DNA of 64,000 nucleotides, taken from positions 125,061,741 through 125,125,740 of the forward strand of contig CM041465.1 in the NCBI GenBank assembly GCA_023213395.1, read 5' to 3'. This document shows positions 33,126-43,524 of this stretch, in pieces; position 1 is the stretch's first letter; every line of letters starts with the position of its first letter. The stretch comes from Cycas panzhihuaensis. Its lineage: Eukaryota > Cycadophyta. The translations under genes and the position numbers were made by a program. The notes beneath the pieces were generated by a model. The model was not told where the DNA came from. It was given only the letters and a program-made list of their open reading frames with translations, and searched no databases.

Positions 33126-33974
33126 GCAAGTCACCAGCCGGATCAGCTAGTTGTACCATAACGTGTTGCATGAATTGAGGCAGAATGGTTGCCTTAATAC
33201 CGAAACATGATCCAGTTCAGTATGGATATGAAAAAAAAAAATGGAAAAAATAGAAAAAAACAACCGTAACTCATCACATACATAAGCAATAGCATAATGA
33301 TTATAAACTGAAAAATTCAGAGGAAAATTCAGAAGCATACAAGCAAAATATATGTTACGTACCAAAAAGGTATGCTACCAGGTACGCACAGTTAAAAAAG
33401 TGACCAAATTACAAAAATTACACTATACGTACCAGGGAAACACAGTCCAGTATGCATAGTTCAAAAAAGTTGAATAGAATTATACTATACGTACTTGAAA
33501 AGTACGCAATCAGGTACGCACAGTGTAAAGTAAGCCTAAGTTATCCAGTTACATCAAATGTACCTAAAAAGTACGCAGTCGGGTATGCACAGTGTAAAGG
33601 AAGCCTAAGTTACTCGGTTACATCAAACGCACCTAAAAAGTACGCAGTCGAGTATGCACAGTGAAAAATGAATAACATTATACGTACCAATAAGCACGTA
33701 TAAGACAAAACAGTGAATAAGACAAAGTATTACATACCTGCCAGCATTTCCGTGAGGTACGCAGTGGAAAACGACAGACGAATCGACCCCAAATCTTTCC
33801 GCCAAGCAGCTGAAGGACACCCGTACGACCACTGAGAGACGGAAAAGTGAATCCGGTACGTATTACGGCACAATATTCTAAGGAAATGGCAAACCATACC
33901 CAAAAGGTACGTACGTAGGGTTCCTATTTGCACTCTTTGGTTATTACAGCTATCTCTGGAATTCCACAGCTAAT
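33126..33974 (+). other. G2 spacer between integrase and 3' ORF
   Basis: About 850 bp without a conserved gene. It holds an A-rich tract (33231-33262), repeated CGTACC/GGTACG motifs and a 69-bp tandem repeat at 33491-33664. The last part leads to the ATG of the 3' ORF at 33975. Confidence 0.65.
33491..33664 (+). repeat. 69-bp tandem repeat, about 2.5 copies
   Basis: Units start at 33491, 33560 and 33629. The shared core is aaaagtacgca, then cacagtgtaaag and aagcctaagtta. Because 69 is a multiple of three, the one open frame encodes a 23-residue repeat containing KKYAVGYAQCKGSLSYSVTS. Coding use is doubtful; it may be a structural or cis-acting repeat. Confidence 0.88.
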
Positions 33975-35057
33975 ATGAGGACAGCAGGATGCCAAGAAGC
34001 TTTTATACCAAAGCTTAAACAGGAATTACAAGCTTTACCAGCTCAATTCCAAACCAGGGTAAGACAAGCAGGATGGGGAGACTACATTTACTGTAATCCT
34101 ATGTATTATGACCCAGAACTCATGGACCAGATCCTGTTAGTGCTAAAAAAAGATAGCACAAAGGTCAAGATGGATGCGGAGATAATTCACACAATAACAA
34201 AACTTTCGAATGAAGGGGAAATTCCCCTGGTTACCAAGAGGTCAGAAGTCGACCGCGAAATGTGGTTAAGAGAGCTATGCCAAGAAAATACTCAGATAAT
34301 ATCGGGTGGAATTCGTGTGGCAGATATCATAGATGTCAGACTTCTGTGGATAGCGAAAGCTATAAATTCACGATTTTTGTCAAAACGGAAGTATACATAC
34401 ATTCCAGGAGGTATGATGCTAGCATTATTAAAAATTCGGGAGGGAGAAAAAATGAATTGGTTTGAATTTTTGGCAGAAAATATGAGGCAGCAAATTAAGG
34501 AGATCATGACACATCCTTTTCGACATCCCTCCTTATTATTGGCTATCTTATTTTATCAATGTCCAGAAGTTCAGTTAACGAGAACCACCATTTCTCCGAG
34601 GGAACCTATCATAACACAGTGGGTGGTAGGATTCCCAGATTCAATTAACAACCCGGAAGCAAAAAGAAGGGTTCAAAAACAAATGAATAAGGTACTCACC
34701 TGGTTGCAAAAAACACCAGGAACACCTATTCCGCATCGGACAAAGCAAGATGTCCACAAAAGAGGTAAACGGAAGAAAGGTGAGGAGGAATCAGGGGAGG
34801 AGGAAGAAGAAGCAAAAGCATCCTTGGCAGAATGGGAAGACTTCCCTCCATCAATGGAAGCAGGTGAAGCCTCAGCACCTCCCACACCAAATAATAAATC
34901 AGAACATATCATTCAGCTTATTCAAGAAATGGAGGAAGGGTATAAAGCTGAGATAGTTGCCCTTCAAGATAAAATTAAGGAAAAAGATGCTATAATTGCT
35001 ACCTTAACACAAATCAATGAGGAGATCTTAGCGGCAGGCAACAGGAGGCGACCTTGA
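33975..35057 (+). CDS. G2 3' ORF, 360 residues, plant gypsy accessory protein
   Basis: An uninterrupted 360-codon ORF in the sense direction between integrase and the 3' LTR, starting with MRTAGCQEAFIPKLKQEL. Residues about 100-200 carry ADIIDVRLLWIAKAINSRFL, GGMMLALLKIREGE and HPSLLLAILFYQC, a pattern resembling, from memory, the plant transposon-protein domain of accessory ORFs in some gypsy elements. Then come a basic patch (KRGKRKKGEEE, about residue 260), a Glu-rich tract, a Pro-rich stretch and a predicted coiled coil (EEGYKAEIVALQDKIKEKDA, about residues 312-355). There is no signal peptide or clear membrane segment, so it is unlike an envelope protein. G1 has a decayed homologue at 45081-46180. 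The ORF is intact while gag-pol is not. Confidence 0.7.
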   Translation: MRTAGCQEAFIPKLKQELQALPAQFQTRVRQAGWGDYIYCNPMYYDPELMDQILLVLKKDSTKVKMDAEIIHTITKLSNEGEIPLVTKRSEVDREMWLRELCQENTQIISGGIRVADIIDVRLLWIAKAINSRFLSKRKYTYIPGGMMLALLKIREGEKMNWFEFLAENMRQQIKEIMTHPFRHPSLLLAILFYQCPEVQLTRTTISPREPIITQWVVGFPDSINNPEAKRRVQKQMNKVLTWLQKTPGTPIPHRTKQDVHKRGKRKKGEEESGEEEEEAKASLAEWEDFPPSMEAGEASAPPTPNNKSEHIIQLIQEMEEGYKAEIVALQDKIKEKDAIIATLTQINEEILAAGNRRRP

Positions 35058-35149
35058 GACAATGAGGGAGGAATACCCCAAATTTTGAAAATTTTTTGAA
35101 ATTTTGTTGAGCAAGGATGCTCAAACCCATACTGTTGACACGGGATAGG

Positions 35150-35972
35150 TGTCGGGGTATATTTTGGATCATACGGCTATTGGAAGACCAGAGGTAGGCT
35201 AGATAACCCTGGATGTGCAGGTACGGACCGTACGGAGGTACGCACGAGGCAAAACAATGGAAAAACCAAAGGCGTGCAGGTGCGTATGACAAGTGCGTGC
35301 ACAGGCAGATGCATAACACAGAATCGTACCATCGGGAGAACGGAAATAGACGAGCGATGCGCGCATGGCGGTCTGGAACCGGTGGGAGCACAGGAGTTGC
35401 AGGGCGTACATACGGACGTATAGACAGGATTAAGGCATTGGTTAAGGTGTAACTAATGATTAATGAAAAGGTACGCTTATTTGGAGAATGCAGTTATGAC
35501 AGACAGTCATAACCCTTCAGCCAAAAGGTACGAAGAGGCACATTTAAGGAAGCTCGCAAGGACCATTCGGTTAGGGTGAGAGCCGAATATTCAGGGTACG
35601 CAATGGTGCGGATGCCAATACATATGACAGCCAATTGGAGCCGTGTATAATGATAAGTACCACCTGGGTACACATGTAACAAAAGTGTGTATGCTGCTGG
35701 AATGCACAAGAATGCATTCCAGCCCTCTGTGTAATCAAACTTGCTTAATGGAAAGAAGAGTTATGTGGAATTGATATTGTATGTGTTATATGGCTGAATG
35801 TGTACTGAATTCTGTGTTATTGCATGATTATGCTATGTGGTATTAAGTCAAAAAGGAGTATGTGTACTTTCTGTGATGATATGTTGACTGTATCCTTAAC
35901 TAGACTATAATCTGTGCAATTGACAAGCGTGTTTATCTCATAAGTGTAATAAGATAATCCCCCAAGTCAACA
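35150..35972 (+). repeat. 3' LTR of G2
   Basis: 823 bp, TGTCGGGG to GTCAACA, preceded by the purine-rich CGGGATAGG. Homologous to 25456-26266. The sequence immediately downstream continues the G1 integrase reading frame. Confidence 0.92.
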
Positions 35973-36312
35973 AGACACTTGGTCCAAAAGGCAAAACCAT
36001 ATCAGTTGATCCAAGGCAAGTTATATCACTTGGGACTAGATGATGTGTTGTGTCGTCGTGTAAAACCATACAAGATTGTGCATATAATAGTCCAAGCCCA
36101 TGAAGGTGTGGCGAAAAGACCCATGGGCTAGGAGGTAGCATGGAAAAAGGTGTTAACAGCAGGATTTTGGTGGCCTACTATGTTCAAGGATATCAAAAGG
36201 TAGATTAAAAAAATGCAACTACTGCTAGAGAATCAAAAAGCCAAATCACTAGGACTTTCAAGCTCTGAATCCAATACTACCTTTGGCACCATTCAAAAAA
36301 TAGGGTTTTGAC
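35973..36312 (+). pseudogene. G1 integrase N-terminal (zinc-binding) part
   Basis: Aligns with G2 31949-32280: PYQLIQGKLYHLGLDDVLCRR, then AHEGVAKRPMG and a C-N-Y-C-like end near 36212. The His and Cys pattern is damaged (the second His is lost) and stops are present. It ends at the C2 target duplication TTGAC (36308-36312); the catalytic core resumes at 43525. Confidence 0.8.
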
Positions 36313-36393
36313 TGTTAAACCTTATGTTTAAATGTTAAGTTAATGTACTTTTATTTTTCATGTAATATGTGCACTTTTTACTTTAGGGGTGAC

Positions 36394-36411
36394 TTATCAC
36401 TTAAGTGATAA
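36394..36411. promoter_or_regulatory. 18-bp perfect palindrome in the copia LTR
   Basis: TTATCACTTAAGTGATAA equals its own reverse complement. The same 18 bases occur in every C0-C3 LTR: 2789-2806, 10608-10625, 14566-14583, 21784-21801, 43047-43064, 46339-46356 and 53567-53584. It lies in U3 upstream of the TATA region, so it may bind a dimeric regulator; this role is inferred. Confidence 0.7.
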
Positions 36412-36588
36412 AGTGCACACCCACATTCTTTCTAGTGACACAACGTTGTCACTAAAGGGTCAAATGGACCCTCATGCACTTTTGCTCACATAAGAGCCCA
36501 AAAGGACACATGTCCAACATGCAAGGCATGTATCTTGGATGTTTGACACTTGTAAAACATCCAAGGCCTTAGGTCTCTCATTTCACTC

Positions 36589-36596
36589 TATATAAT
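36589..36596 (+). promoter_or_regulatory. TATA region of C2 5' LTR
   Basis: TATATAATGAGA lies about 275 bp into the LTR in an otherwise pyrimidine-rich region, the likely core promoter. The same motif is kept in the C2 3' LTR and the C1 3' LTR and is deleted from the C1 5' LTR. Confidence 0.6.
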
Positions 36597-36867
36597 GAGA
36601 CCTCTCCTCATTGTCTCACACAAGAGTTGGGTCAGATTGTTATGCTATCAGTTTGCTAATCAAACTGTTTCTTCTTGGGAGGTTGGACCAATTCCAACTC
36701 CACATATTGGGTATCATTTTCTCTTGCTCCTTCATTCATGTTTTGTCTCTTTGCTTTCTCTTTGCCTTGAGTTTATTATACTTGTTTATATTTACGCAAC
36801 TAGAACTAGAGTGATGCTAGTTTCTAGTTCTAGGGACTATTGAGGCCATCTAGCCTCTTTTCACATT

Positions 36868-36879
36868 TGGTATAAGAGC
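36868..36879 (+). other. C2 primer-binding site, one mutation
   Basis: TGGTATAAGAGC two bases after the LTR, against TGGTATCAGAGC in C1 and C3. Confidence 0.85.
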
Positions 36880-38785
36880 AAGAGGAGACTAGCTCCCTGC
36901 ATTACATTTTGCACCGCTCAAGGAGTTCTTTGAAGAAAGCAACAAACCCTTGGTGACGACCTTCGCACCAAGGTGATCCAAGGTTTGTTTGAAGGTTTTT
37001 TTGCGAGTTCAAGCATTTTGGAGTTTTCTTAAAGGTGGAGTCAGGTTATGTTCGATTTTTGGAAAATATTATTCCATTAAACTCTCTTTTCAACCCAGAT
37101 TTGTCAAAATAAAATAAAAGAAGAGTCAAAGTTTTTTTTTTCACAACTGTGGATCCAGTTTGCTGTTGTTCTAACTCACGTGCCACATCCGGCAACCCAG
37201 ACTAGCGATCCGGTCAATTTGTCCAGCCAGTCCTCTGTGGGCCCCACACACTCGGTACTCACTGTCCAAGAAGTGATCCTCTGGGCCCCACGATCCTCAA
37301 TACTCATTTGTCCAGCCAAGATCTCTGTGGGCCCCACAGTCCTCAATACTCAGCTGTCCAGCCTTGATCCTCTGTGGGCCCCCAGTCCTCGATACTCGAT
37401 TGTCCAAGCCCAGCAGTCCTCTGTGGGACCCACACACTCAATTATCAAGCTGTCCGGCCAGAGCCGGTCCTCATGGGCCCCACGATCCTCGATACTCGGT
37501 ATCCGGCCAGTGATCCTTTGTGGGCCCACACACTCGATTATCGGTATCCAGAGGCCAGCGATCTATGTATGTGGGCCCCACACCAGTTGGTACATCCGGT
37601 GTCCACCGCCCAGGCCCCCTCAGTCCTCCCCCCACAGGTCTGCAGACCTCTGATCATGGGCCCCAGTCCTCGGCCACGGTACATCCGGCCGTTGTGGGCC
37701 CCACACTCCTCAGTCCTTAATGTTCAAATTGCAAAAAAAATTTCAAATTTTAACCTATGTTTTGGCTCTTAAAAGTTTTAACACTTAGTTATTGTTTGAA
37801 CAAGTGTTAATTAAGTGATTTTTAAGAGTTTTTTTAATCAAAAAGTGATACTCATCACTAAATTTTAAAACCCTTTTAAGGCACCTTGCATGGTGACCTA
37901 TTGCCCTTAGTCTCAAAGAGGGCTCAAATACTTAATAAAAATCACTTTTCTTTTGATCGTTGGGACTAATTTAAAGTCCCAACACTTGGTGCTTGATGTC
38001 ATTTTTCATGCAAGTGGCTCTCTTACCCTCATTTGTTCAACATTAAAAAGGAACCCACTTGTATCTTCATCACAAGTTTTGCATTCCTTCTTTCAGTACT
38101 TAAGCTTTTTGTCAAAAAAAAAAAAAGGTACTTTGCAAAACTTATTGTAATCAAGCATTTGGTTTCTTACTTGGATCAACATAGCACTACATTTTCATTA
38201 AAGTGCTCATTGTAAAAACACTACAAGTGTTCATATTCATGTACTTACATTGCTTCCTCTTGAAGCCTCTCTTATTGTAAAGCTTAAATCAAAGCATTTT
38301 CATAAGTACATTTTCCAAGCAAAAAGAAACCTAAGTTCACTTTAAAATCTGCTAAAAAGTGACTTAAAATCTATTGGAGAAGCTCGAAAAATGTTCAAAC
38401 CTTGCCTCTAAATTAACCTTAAGCTTGGTGCATTCCCTAGGAGACCAACTGACCATGCAGTCGTGCCACGACAATTAAGGTTGCTTGAGGAAAGGAGGTT
38501 CGAAAAGGGTGTTATTACATGTGAATCCTGGGGAAAGCATGGTACGTCCATGCAAATCAACCCTACACGCTTGTCCTAGATTTAACTTGGCCAACATTTG
38601 GATCTCCTCTATAAGATCAAGTTGGACCAACTCCATAGCCTAGTCCTCCACCCCTCATCATTCCATTCAGTTGTTGGATCTTCTAGTAAGATCGGGAATT
38701 TGGTTTCGTTAGAGGGTGGAACTTAAGCGACAAGCTTTGAGTTTCCAAGTTATCTACTAGCTTCAAGTGTTTATAAACCTGAAAC
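36880..38785 (+). other. C2 leader
   Basis: About 1.9 kb, shorter than in C1 and C3. The first 250 bp and the last kilobase match the family leader, including aaggcaccttgcatggtgacc near 37880. The middle is replaced by a GC-rich minisatellite. No supported gene. Confidence 0.7.
37230..37710 (+). repeat. GC-rich minisatellite in the C2 leader
   Basis: About ten degenerate units of mostly 44-51 bp, each built around tgtgggccccac followed by ctc-ata/tact and gtccagcc. GGGCCCC-like cores start near 37239, 37283, 37329, 37376, 37425, 37475, 37522, 37573, 37658 and 37696. One frame is open and encodes SSVGPTHS-like repeats (37180-37653), probably by chance. C1 has one such core near 15560. Confidence 0.87.
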
Positions 38786-39780
38786 ATGGTCGCCATAAAC
38801 ATGCTAAATGCATGCACTATTGATTAACAGGACAAGATTATTATCAAGAATGGAAGAGACTCACTTAGAACTTGCTAATCATGAGCAATTTTGGAGTTAT
38901 GTTTACGGGAGATTACCTCGACCGGCACACTTACCAATGGAAATATTCTTGTGCAACTTTGATGATGCTTTGCTTCTTTGCTTGGGAAGCCAAAGATGAA
39001 ATTGCTTTGGCATTCCTTCACATGATTGTTGATGTACATGTAGATCGAATATTCTTTGGTGCTAACACTTCTAAGGAAGCTTGGGACACCTTGTCCTCAT
39101 TGTATGAAAGGCGAGATCAAGCTCGCATTTTAATGGTTAAAGCAAAATTGTATTCTATTAAGTTTATCAAGCCCATGTCGGCTTTTCTTTCCTCCATCAA
39201 GGAGCTATGTAATGAACTGAATACACTTGGAAGTCCAGCAACGAGGGATGAATTGATCACATCCATCACCAAAGCCTTATCGAAAGACTACAATGGCTTT
39301 ATTTCGTCTACTACAAGAGATGGTTCTCTCAAAACTATGACATTCAACGAATTTGAAAGTCTGCTACTTCAAGAAGAACAAATCTACACTAAGGATAATG
39401 AGCAGGGACCATCTACATCAGGTGCATTTACGGCCAATTCAAAGGCCAAACAGCAACCCAAACAGCACTTTCAAAGCGGTTTGAGAACATGAACATTGGG
39501 TCTTCAAGGACCAATGTTGTATGTCATTATGTGGCAAACTGCCACATCGCACTGATTGTCGAAAAAAACAAGCGGATCTCGCCAACAACGGCGTGCACGA
39601 CAAGGTGCCAACAACGGCGGGCCACACCCGGTGACGGCGGCCGCGAAGCAGCCGTCGGCGGTACAATAGCGGTTTCAATAGCGACAACGGCGATGGCAAC
39701 CCCTCGACCAAATCGAGGTGCCTATCGAGGAGGTCAAAGAGGAAGGGGCTTGAGGTGGCAATCAACGCCACTTTAATCAG
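38786..39780 (+). pseudogene. C2 copia gag
   Basis: Starts MVAINMLNACTI at 38786 and hits a stop after 13 codons through a small deletion relative to C1. The capsid region resumes in other frames (38872-39492) with SKEAWDTLSSLYERRDQARI and ELCNELNTLG. The zinc knuckle region (about 39510-39560) lacks one Cys codon because of a deletion. The linker (39580-39700) is unusually GC-rich with gcggccgcg-like sequence where C0 and C3 have Asn/Gln-rich repeats. Confidence 0.83.
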
Positions 39781-39835
39781 TTTGCAAATGAAGACAAACT
39801 GTTTTGTGCATATCAGACATCCAAGGTTGATGAAA

Positions 39836-42800
39836 CTTGGATTATTGATTCTGGAGCTTCACAACACATGACTGGAAGTGAAGAGCTTCTCACCAACATC
39901 AAGGAAGGCAAAGGTCAATCAATGACTTTTGAGAATAATCAATCTACCAAAATTTCTGGAGTAGGCACAATAACTCCATTTTTTTCTTCATCAAATCCTT
40001 CCTCCACATTTCCTGATGGCAATGCCTATTTAATACCTTCAATGGACAAAAATTTACTATCTCATAGAGTTGGACAAGCAACAGATGAGTATATTGTTCC
40101 AAAACGGGAAATGTATAATTAGTGACAAAGAAGACCAAGTAGTAGCTGTTGGCTATGAGGATCAAGGCCTCTACAAGTTGGATGCAAATAATATAACACT
40201 TGATTCTGCTTACTCTGGTTCCAGTCACTCCTTACTTGTCCAAGATGCAACTTTGGCATCAACGTCTAGGCCATTTGAGCTTAGTCAATTTGAGGCAGAT
40301 GATCAACAAGAACATGGTACATGGGCTTCCTAAGATTTATGGAACGAAATGTCTTTGCGAAGCGTGCATTATGGGATCTCAGCATCGCTTGCCTTTCCCT
40401 AAAGGCAAAGCGTGGCATGCATCACATCCTCTGCAGCTAGTACATTTGGATTTGTGTGGACCTATGTCCACATCATCTTTTGGAGGAGCTTTGTATTATA
40501 TCTCCTTCATTGATGATTTTTCTCACAAAGTTTGGGTTTACTTCATCAAACACAAATCTGAAGCATTTTCCAAGTTCAAAGAATTCAAACTTGAAGTGGA
40601 AAATGAGTCCGCCATTCAATCAAAACATTACAGACAGACAATGGAGGTGAATTTACATCAAATGAATTCACCCAATACTACAAGGATAACGGCATTCGGA
40701 GACAACTGACGATACCTCACACTCCTCAACAAAATGGAGTCTCTGAACGGATGAACAGAACTTTGGCCAATAAAGCCAAAGCTATGATGCATGCATAAGG
40801 ACTAACTCGAGCTTACTGGGCAGAGGCATTTCACACAGCTGCCTATGTGGCCAATCGCAGTCCTACTACAGCAGTCACCAACATGACACCCGAGGAGGCA
40901 TGGTCTGGCAAAAAGCCATCAACCATTTGAGGACTTTTGGGTGCATTGCTTATATGCACATTCCCGATCAGCAAAGGAAGAAATTAGACAAGCATAGTCT
41001 AAAATGCATCTTTGTAGGTTACGCCATTCACAGTAAAGCCTACAAGTTGTATGATCCTATAGGGAAGAAAATGCATCTCTCAAGAGATGTCATCTTTGCT
41101 GAAGAAGATCACCGGGAGGTGCAAACAGCATCCATGCAACCTCCCATTGACAAAGGCAAGAAGATTGTTGAGGCCTTCCTTCCCTCTCAATCCTCTACAC
41201 CATGTTCATCATCTGCACCAATTTGGACCATCTACTTCAATGAATTTGCTCCACTTGATCCAAGCACATCTTACATTGACCAACCACTTACACGGAAGAT
41301 CTTGAGGTTCAAGTAACTTCAATTCAAAAGTTACCCAAATGGTACACACAAACAGTTCAGGACGATCACATCATTGAAGGAAAACGTCCATCTAAATATC
41401 GACAGCAAACCAATTATGCACTTATGGCTGAAGTGCTTTGTGTTGATGAGCCTTCCACTTTGAGGAGGCTTCTAAAAATGAAAATTGGAAGGCTGCCATG
41501 GATGAAGAAATCCATTCTATTGAAAAGAATGGTACTTGGAATTTGGTTGAATTGCCTAAACACAAACAGGCAATCAGTTGCAAATGGGTCTACAAGACCA
41601 AATTCCATTTTGATGGTTCACTTAAAAGGCAAAAAGCACGCCTTGTCGCAAAAGGTTTTAAACAAAAGGAAGGCATAGATTATGAAGAAACTTTTGCACG
41701 AGTGGCGAACATGAATACCATTAGACTTCTCTTGGCCTTAGCTGCTCAATGCAAATGGCCTGTTTACCAGATGGACGTGAAGAGCGCCTTTCTTAACGGC
41801 GATCTTCAGGAGGAGGTGTATTTAGAGCAACCTCCCGTATACAAAGTACAAGGCAAGGAGCATCTTGTATATCGCCTAAAAAAGGCTTTATATGGCTTGA
41901 AGCAAGCTCCAAGGGCATGGTACTCAAAGATCGATGACTACTTCTTGAGACATGGGTTTCATCAATCTACTTCAGATCCTAATCTGTATATAAAAAATGG
42001 AAAAAACCACGTAATTTTTGTTGCCTTGTATGTAGATGACTTAGTGATTACTGGTAGTGACACTAAGATGATTCTTCTCCAAGATGATTTGAAGAGAAGC
42101 TTTGAGATGACAGATCTTGGACTTCTCCATTATTTTTAGGCTTTGAGATATGGCAACAGCCAGACAATATCTTCATCTCCCAAGCGAAATATTCTTGGGA
42201 CATTTTGCAGCGGTTCAGGATGCACGACTGCAAAACTGTGCCTACACCTATGGAGAATGGATCTAAGCTTACTCTCAATGAGGAAGTTGCACCGGCAGAT
42301 CCCACACTTTACTGGCAGTTGATTGGGAGTCTCATTTATCTCACCAACACGCGTAGGATATTTCATTTCTTTGTTGGGATTTGTTCACGTTACATGTCTC
42401 AACCCAATCAGAAACACTAGAATACAGCTAAACGCATACTTAAATACATCAAAGGCACATTACAACATGGCCTTGAGTATGCACATAATGAGAACTTCAC
42501 TCTGGAAGGGTTCTCAGATTCTGATTGGGCAGGTTGCCAAGATAGCAGGAGATCAACCTCGAGATCTTGTTCTTCCCTTGGTTCAAGATTGTTTCGTGGA
42601 GTTGCAAGAAGCAACCCAATGTTACCTTGTCCTCCACCGAAGCAGAGTACAAAGCTGCAGTCAGTGACTTGTGAAATTCTGCTCTGACGGATTCTTGGGG
42701 AACTTGGACTTGAGCAGGTCACCCCACGGGATACATTGCGACAATCAAAGTGTGCCCGAGTTAGCTAAGAATCCAGTCTTGCCTGCGCGGACAAAACACA

Positions 42801-42960
42801 TCGAGGTTCCCCATCACTTCATCGAGAGAACATGTTCGAATGGTGAGATCAACCTCCAAGACCTCTGAGGAGGAGCGAGACATCTTTACCAAACCTCTTG
42901 GTAGAAAAAGTTTGTAAAATTCGAGATGGTCTTGGTGTCAGGCTTAACATTGTAAGCGAT
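39836..42960 (+). pseudogene. C2 copia pol (PR-IN-RT-RH)
   Basis: Protease WIIDSGASQHMTG (D-S-G intact, about 39840). Integrase has HLDLCGPMST (about 40450) and NGVSERMNRT (about 40735), but the middle catalytic region is frameshifted (about 40610-40640). The RT segment 41498-42139 is open for 214 codons with QMDVKSAFLNGDLQEEVYLE and an intact YVDDLVIT (about 42030). It stops at 42139 in LLHYF. RNase H (42140-42960) has several frameshifts. The PPT GATGAGGGG ends at 42966. Confidence 0.85.
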
Positions 42961-42966
42961 GAGGGG

Positions 42967-43519
42967 TGTTAAACCTTATGTTTAAATGTTAAGTTAATGT
43001 ACTTTTATTTTCATGTAATATATGCACTTTTTACTTTAGGGGTGACTTATCACTTAAGTGATAAAGTGCACACCCACATTCTTTCTAGTGACACAACGTT
43101 GTCACTAAAGGGTCAAATGGACCCTCGTGAACTTTTGCTCACATAAGAGCCCAAAAGGACACATGTCCAACATGCAAGGCATGTATCTTGGATGTTTGAC
43201 ACTTGTCAAACATCCAAGGCCTTAGGTCTCTCATTTCACTCTATATAATGAGACCTCTCCTCATTGTCTCACACAAGAGTTGGAGCTGTATTGTTATGCT
43301 ATCAGTTTGCTAATCAAACTGTTTCTTCTTGGGAAGTTTGACCAATTCCAACTCCACATATTGGGTATCATTTTCTCTTGCTCCTTCATTCATGTTTTGT
43401 CTCTTTTCTTTCTCTTTGCCTTGAGTTTATTATACTTGTTTATATTTCTGCAACTAGAACTAGAGTGATGCTAGTTTCTAGATCTAGGGACTGTTGAGGC
43501 CATCTAGCCTCTTTTCACA
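42967..43519 (+). repeat. C2 3' LTR
   Basis: 553 bp, the same length as the 5' LTR. Begins after the PPT gatgagggg and ends TTTTCACA; the TTGAC duplication follows at 43520-43524, and the G1 integrase frame resumes. Confidence 0.94.
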
Positions 43520-43524
43520 TTGAC

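Larger units (their letters stand above)
25456..35972 (+). mobile_element. G2: complete Ty3/gypsy element inside G1 integrase region
   Basis: LTRs at 25456-26266 and 35150-35972, PBS 26268-26280. Order inside: gag, protease, spacer with second Gag-like domain, RT, RNase H, integrase, 3' ORF. The flanks read AGCCA (25451-25455) and AGACA (35973-35977), a target duplication with one mutation. Removing G2 restores the G1 reading frame across the junction. gag-pol holds at least one frameshift in gag, one at the protease/spacer join, one in integrase, and about nine in-frame stops. At about 10.5 kb it is the best reference copy of the lineage in the window. Confidence 0.93.
36313..36865 (+). repeat. 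C2 5' LTR
   Basis: 553 bp, TGTTAAACC to TTTTCACA. The full-length family LTR, with the palindrome at 36394-36411 and a TATA region at 36589-36596. Nearly the same as 42967-43519; the clearest difference is ggtcagattgt against agctgtattgt near 36635. Confidence 0.94.
36313..43519 (+). mobile_element. C2: plus-strand Ty1/copia in G1 integrase
   Basis: Two 553-bp LTRs (36313-36865 and 42967-43519), target duplication TTGAC at 36308-36312 and 43520-43524, a mutated Met PBS, leader, gag, pol and PPT. The LTRs have the same total length and few differences, so C2 is one of the younger insertions. Even so, gag and pol are broken by many frameshifts. Confidence 0.94.

Noticed and set aside
33975-35057. 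Envelope gene (retrovirus-like) interpretation of the 3' ORF
   Set aside because: No signal peptide, transmembrane segment or cleavage site is visible; the protein is hydrophilic with a coiled-coil end.
37180-37653. 157-codon ORF with repeated SSVGPTHS-like peptides
   Set aside because: It lies wholly inside the GC-rich minisatellite of the C2 leader, has no counterpart in C0, C1 or C3, and is best explained by repeat structure.
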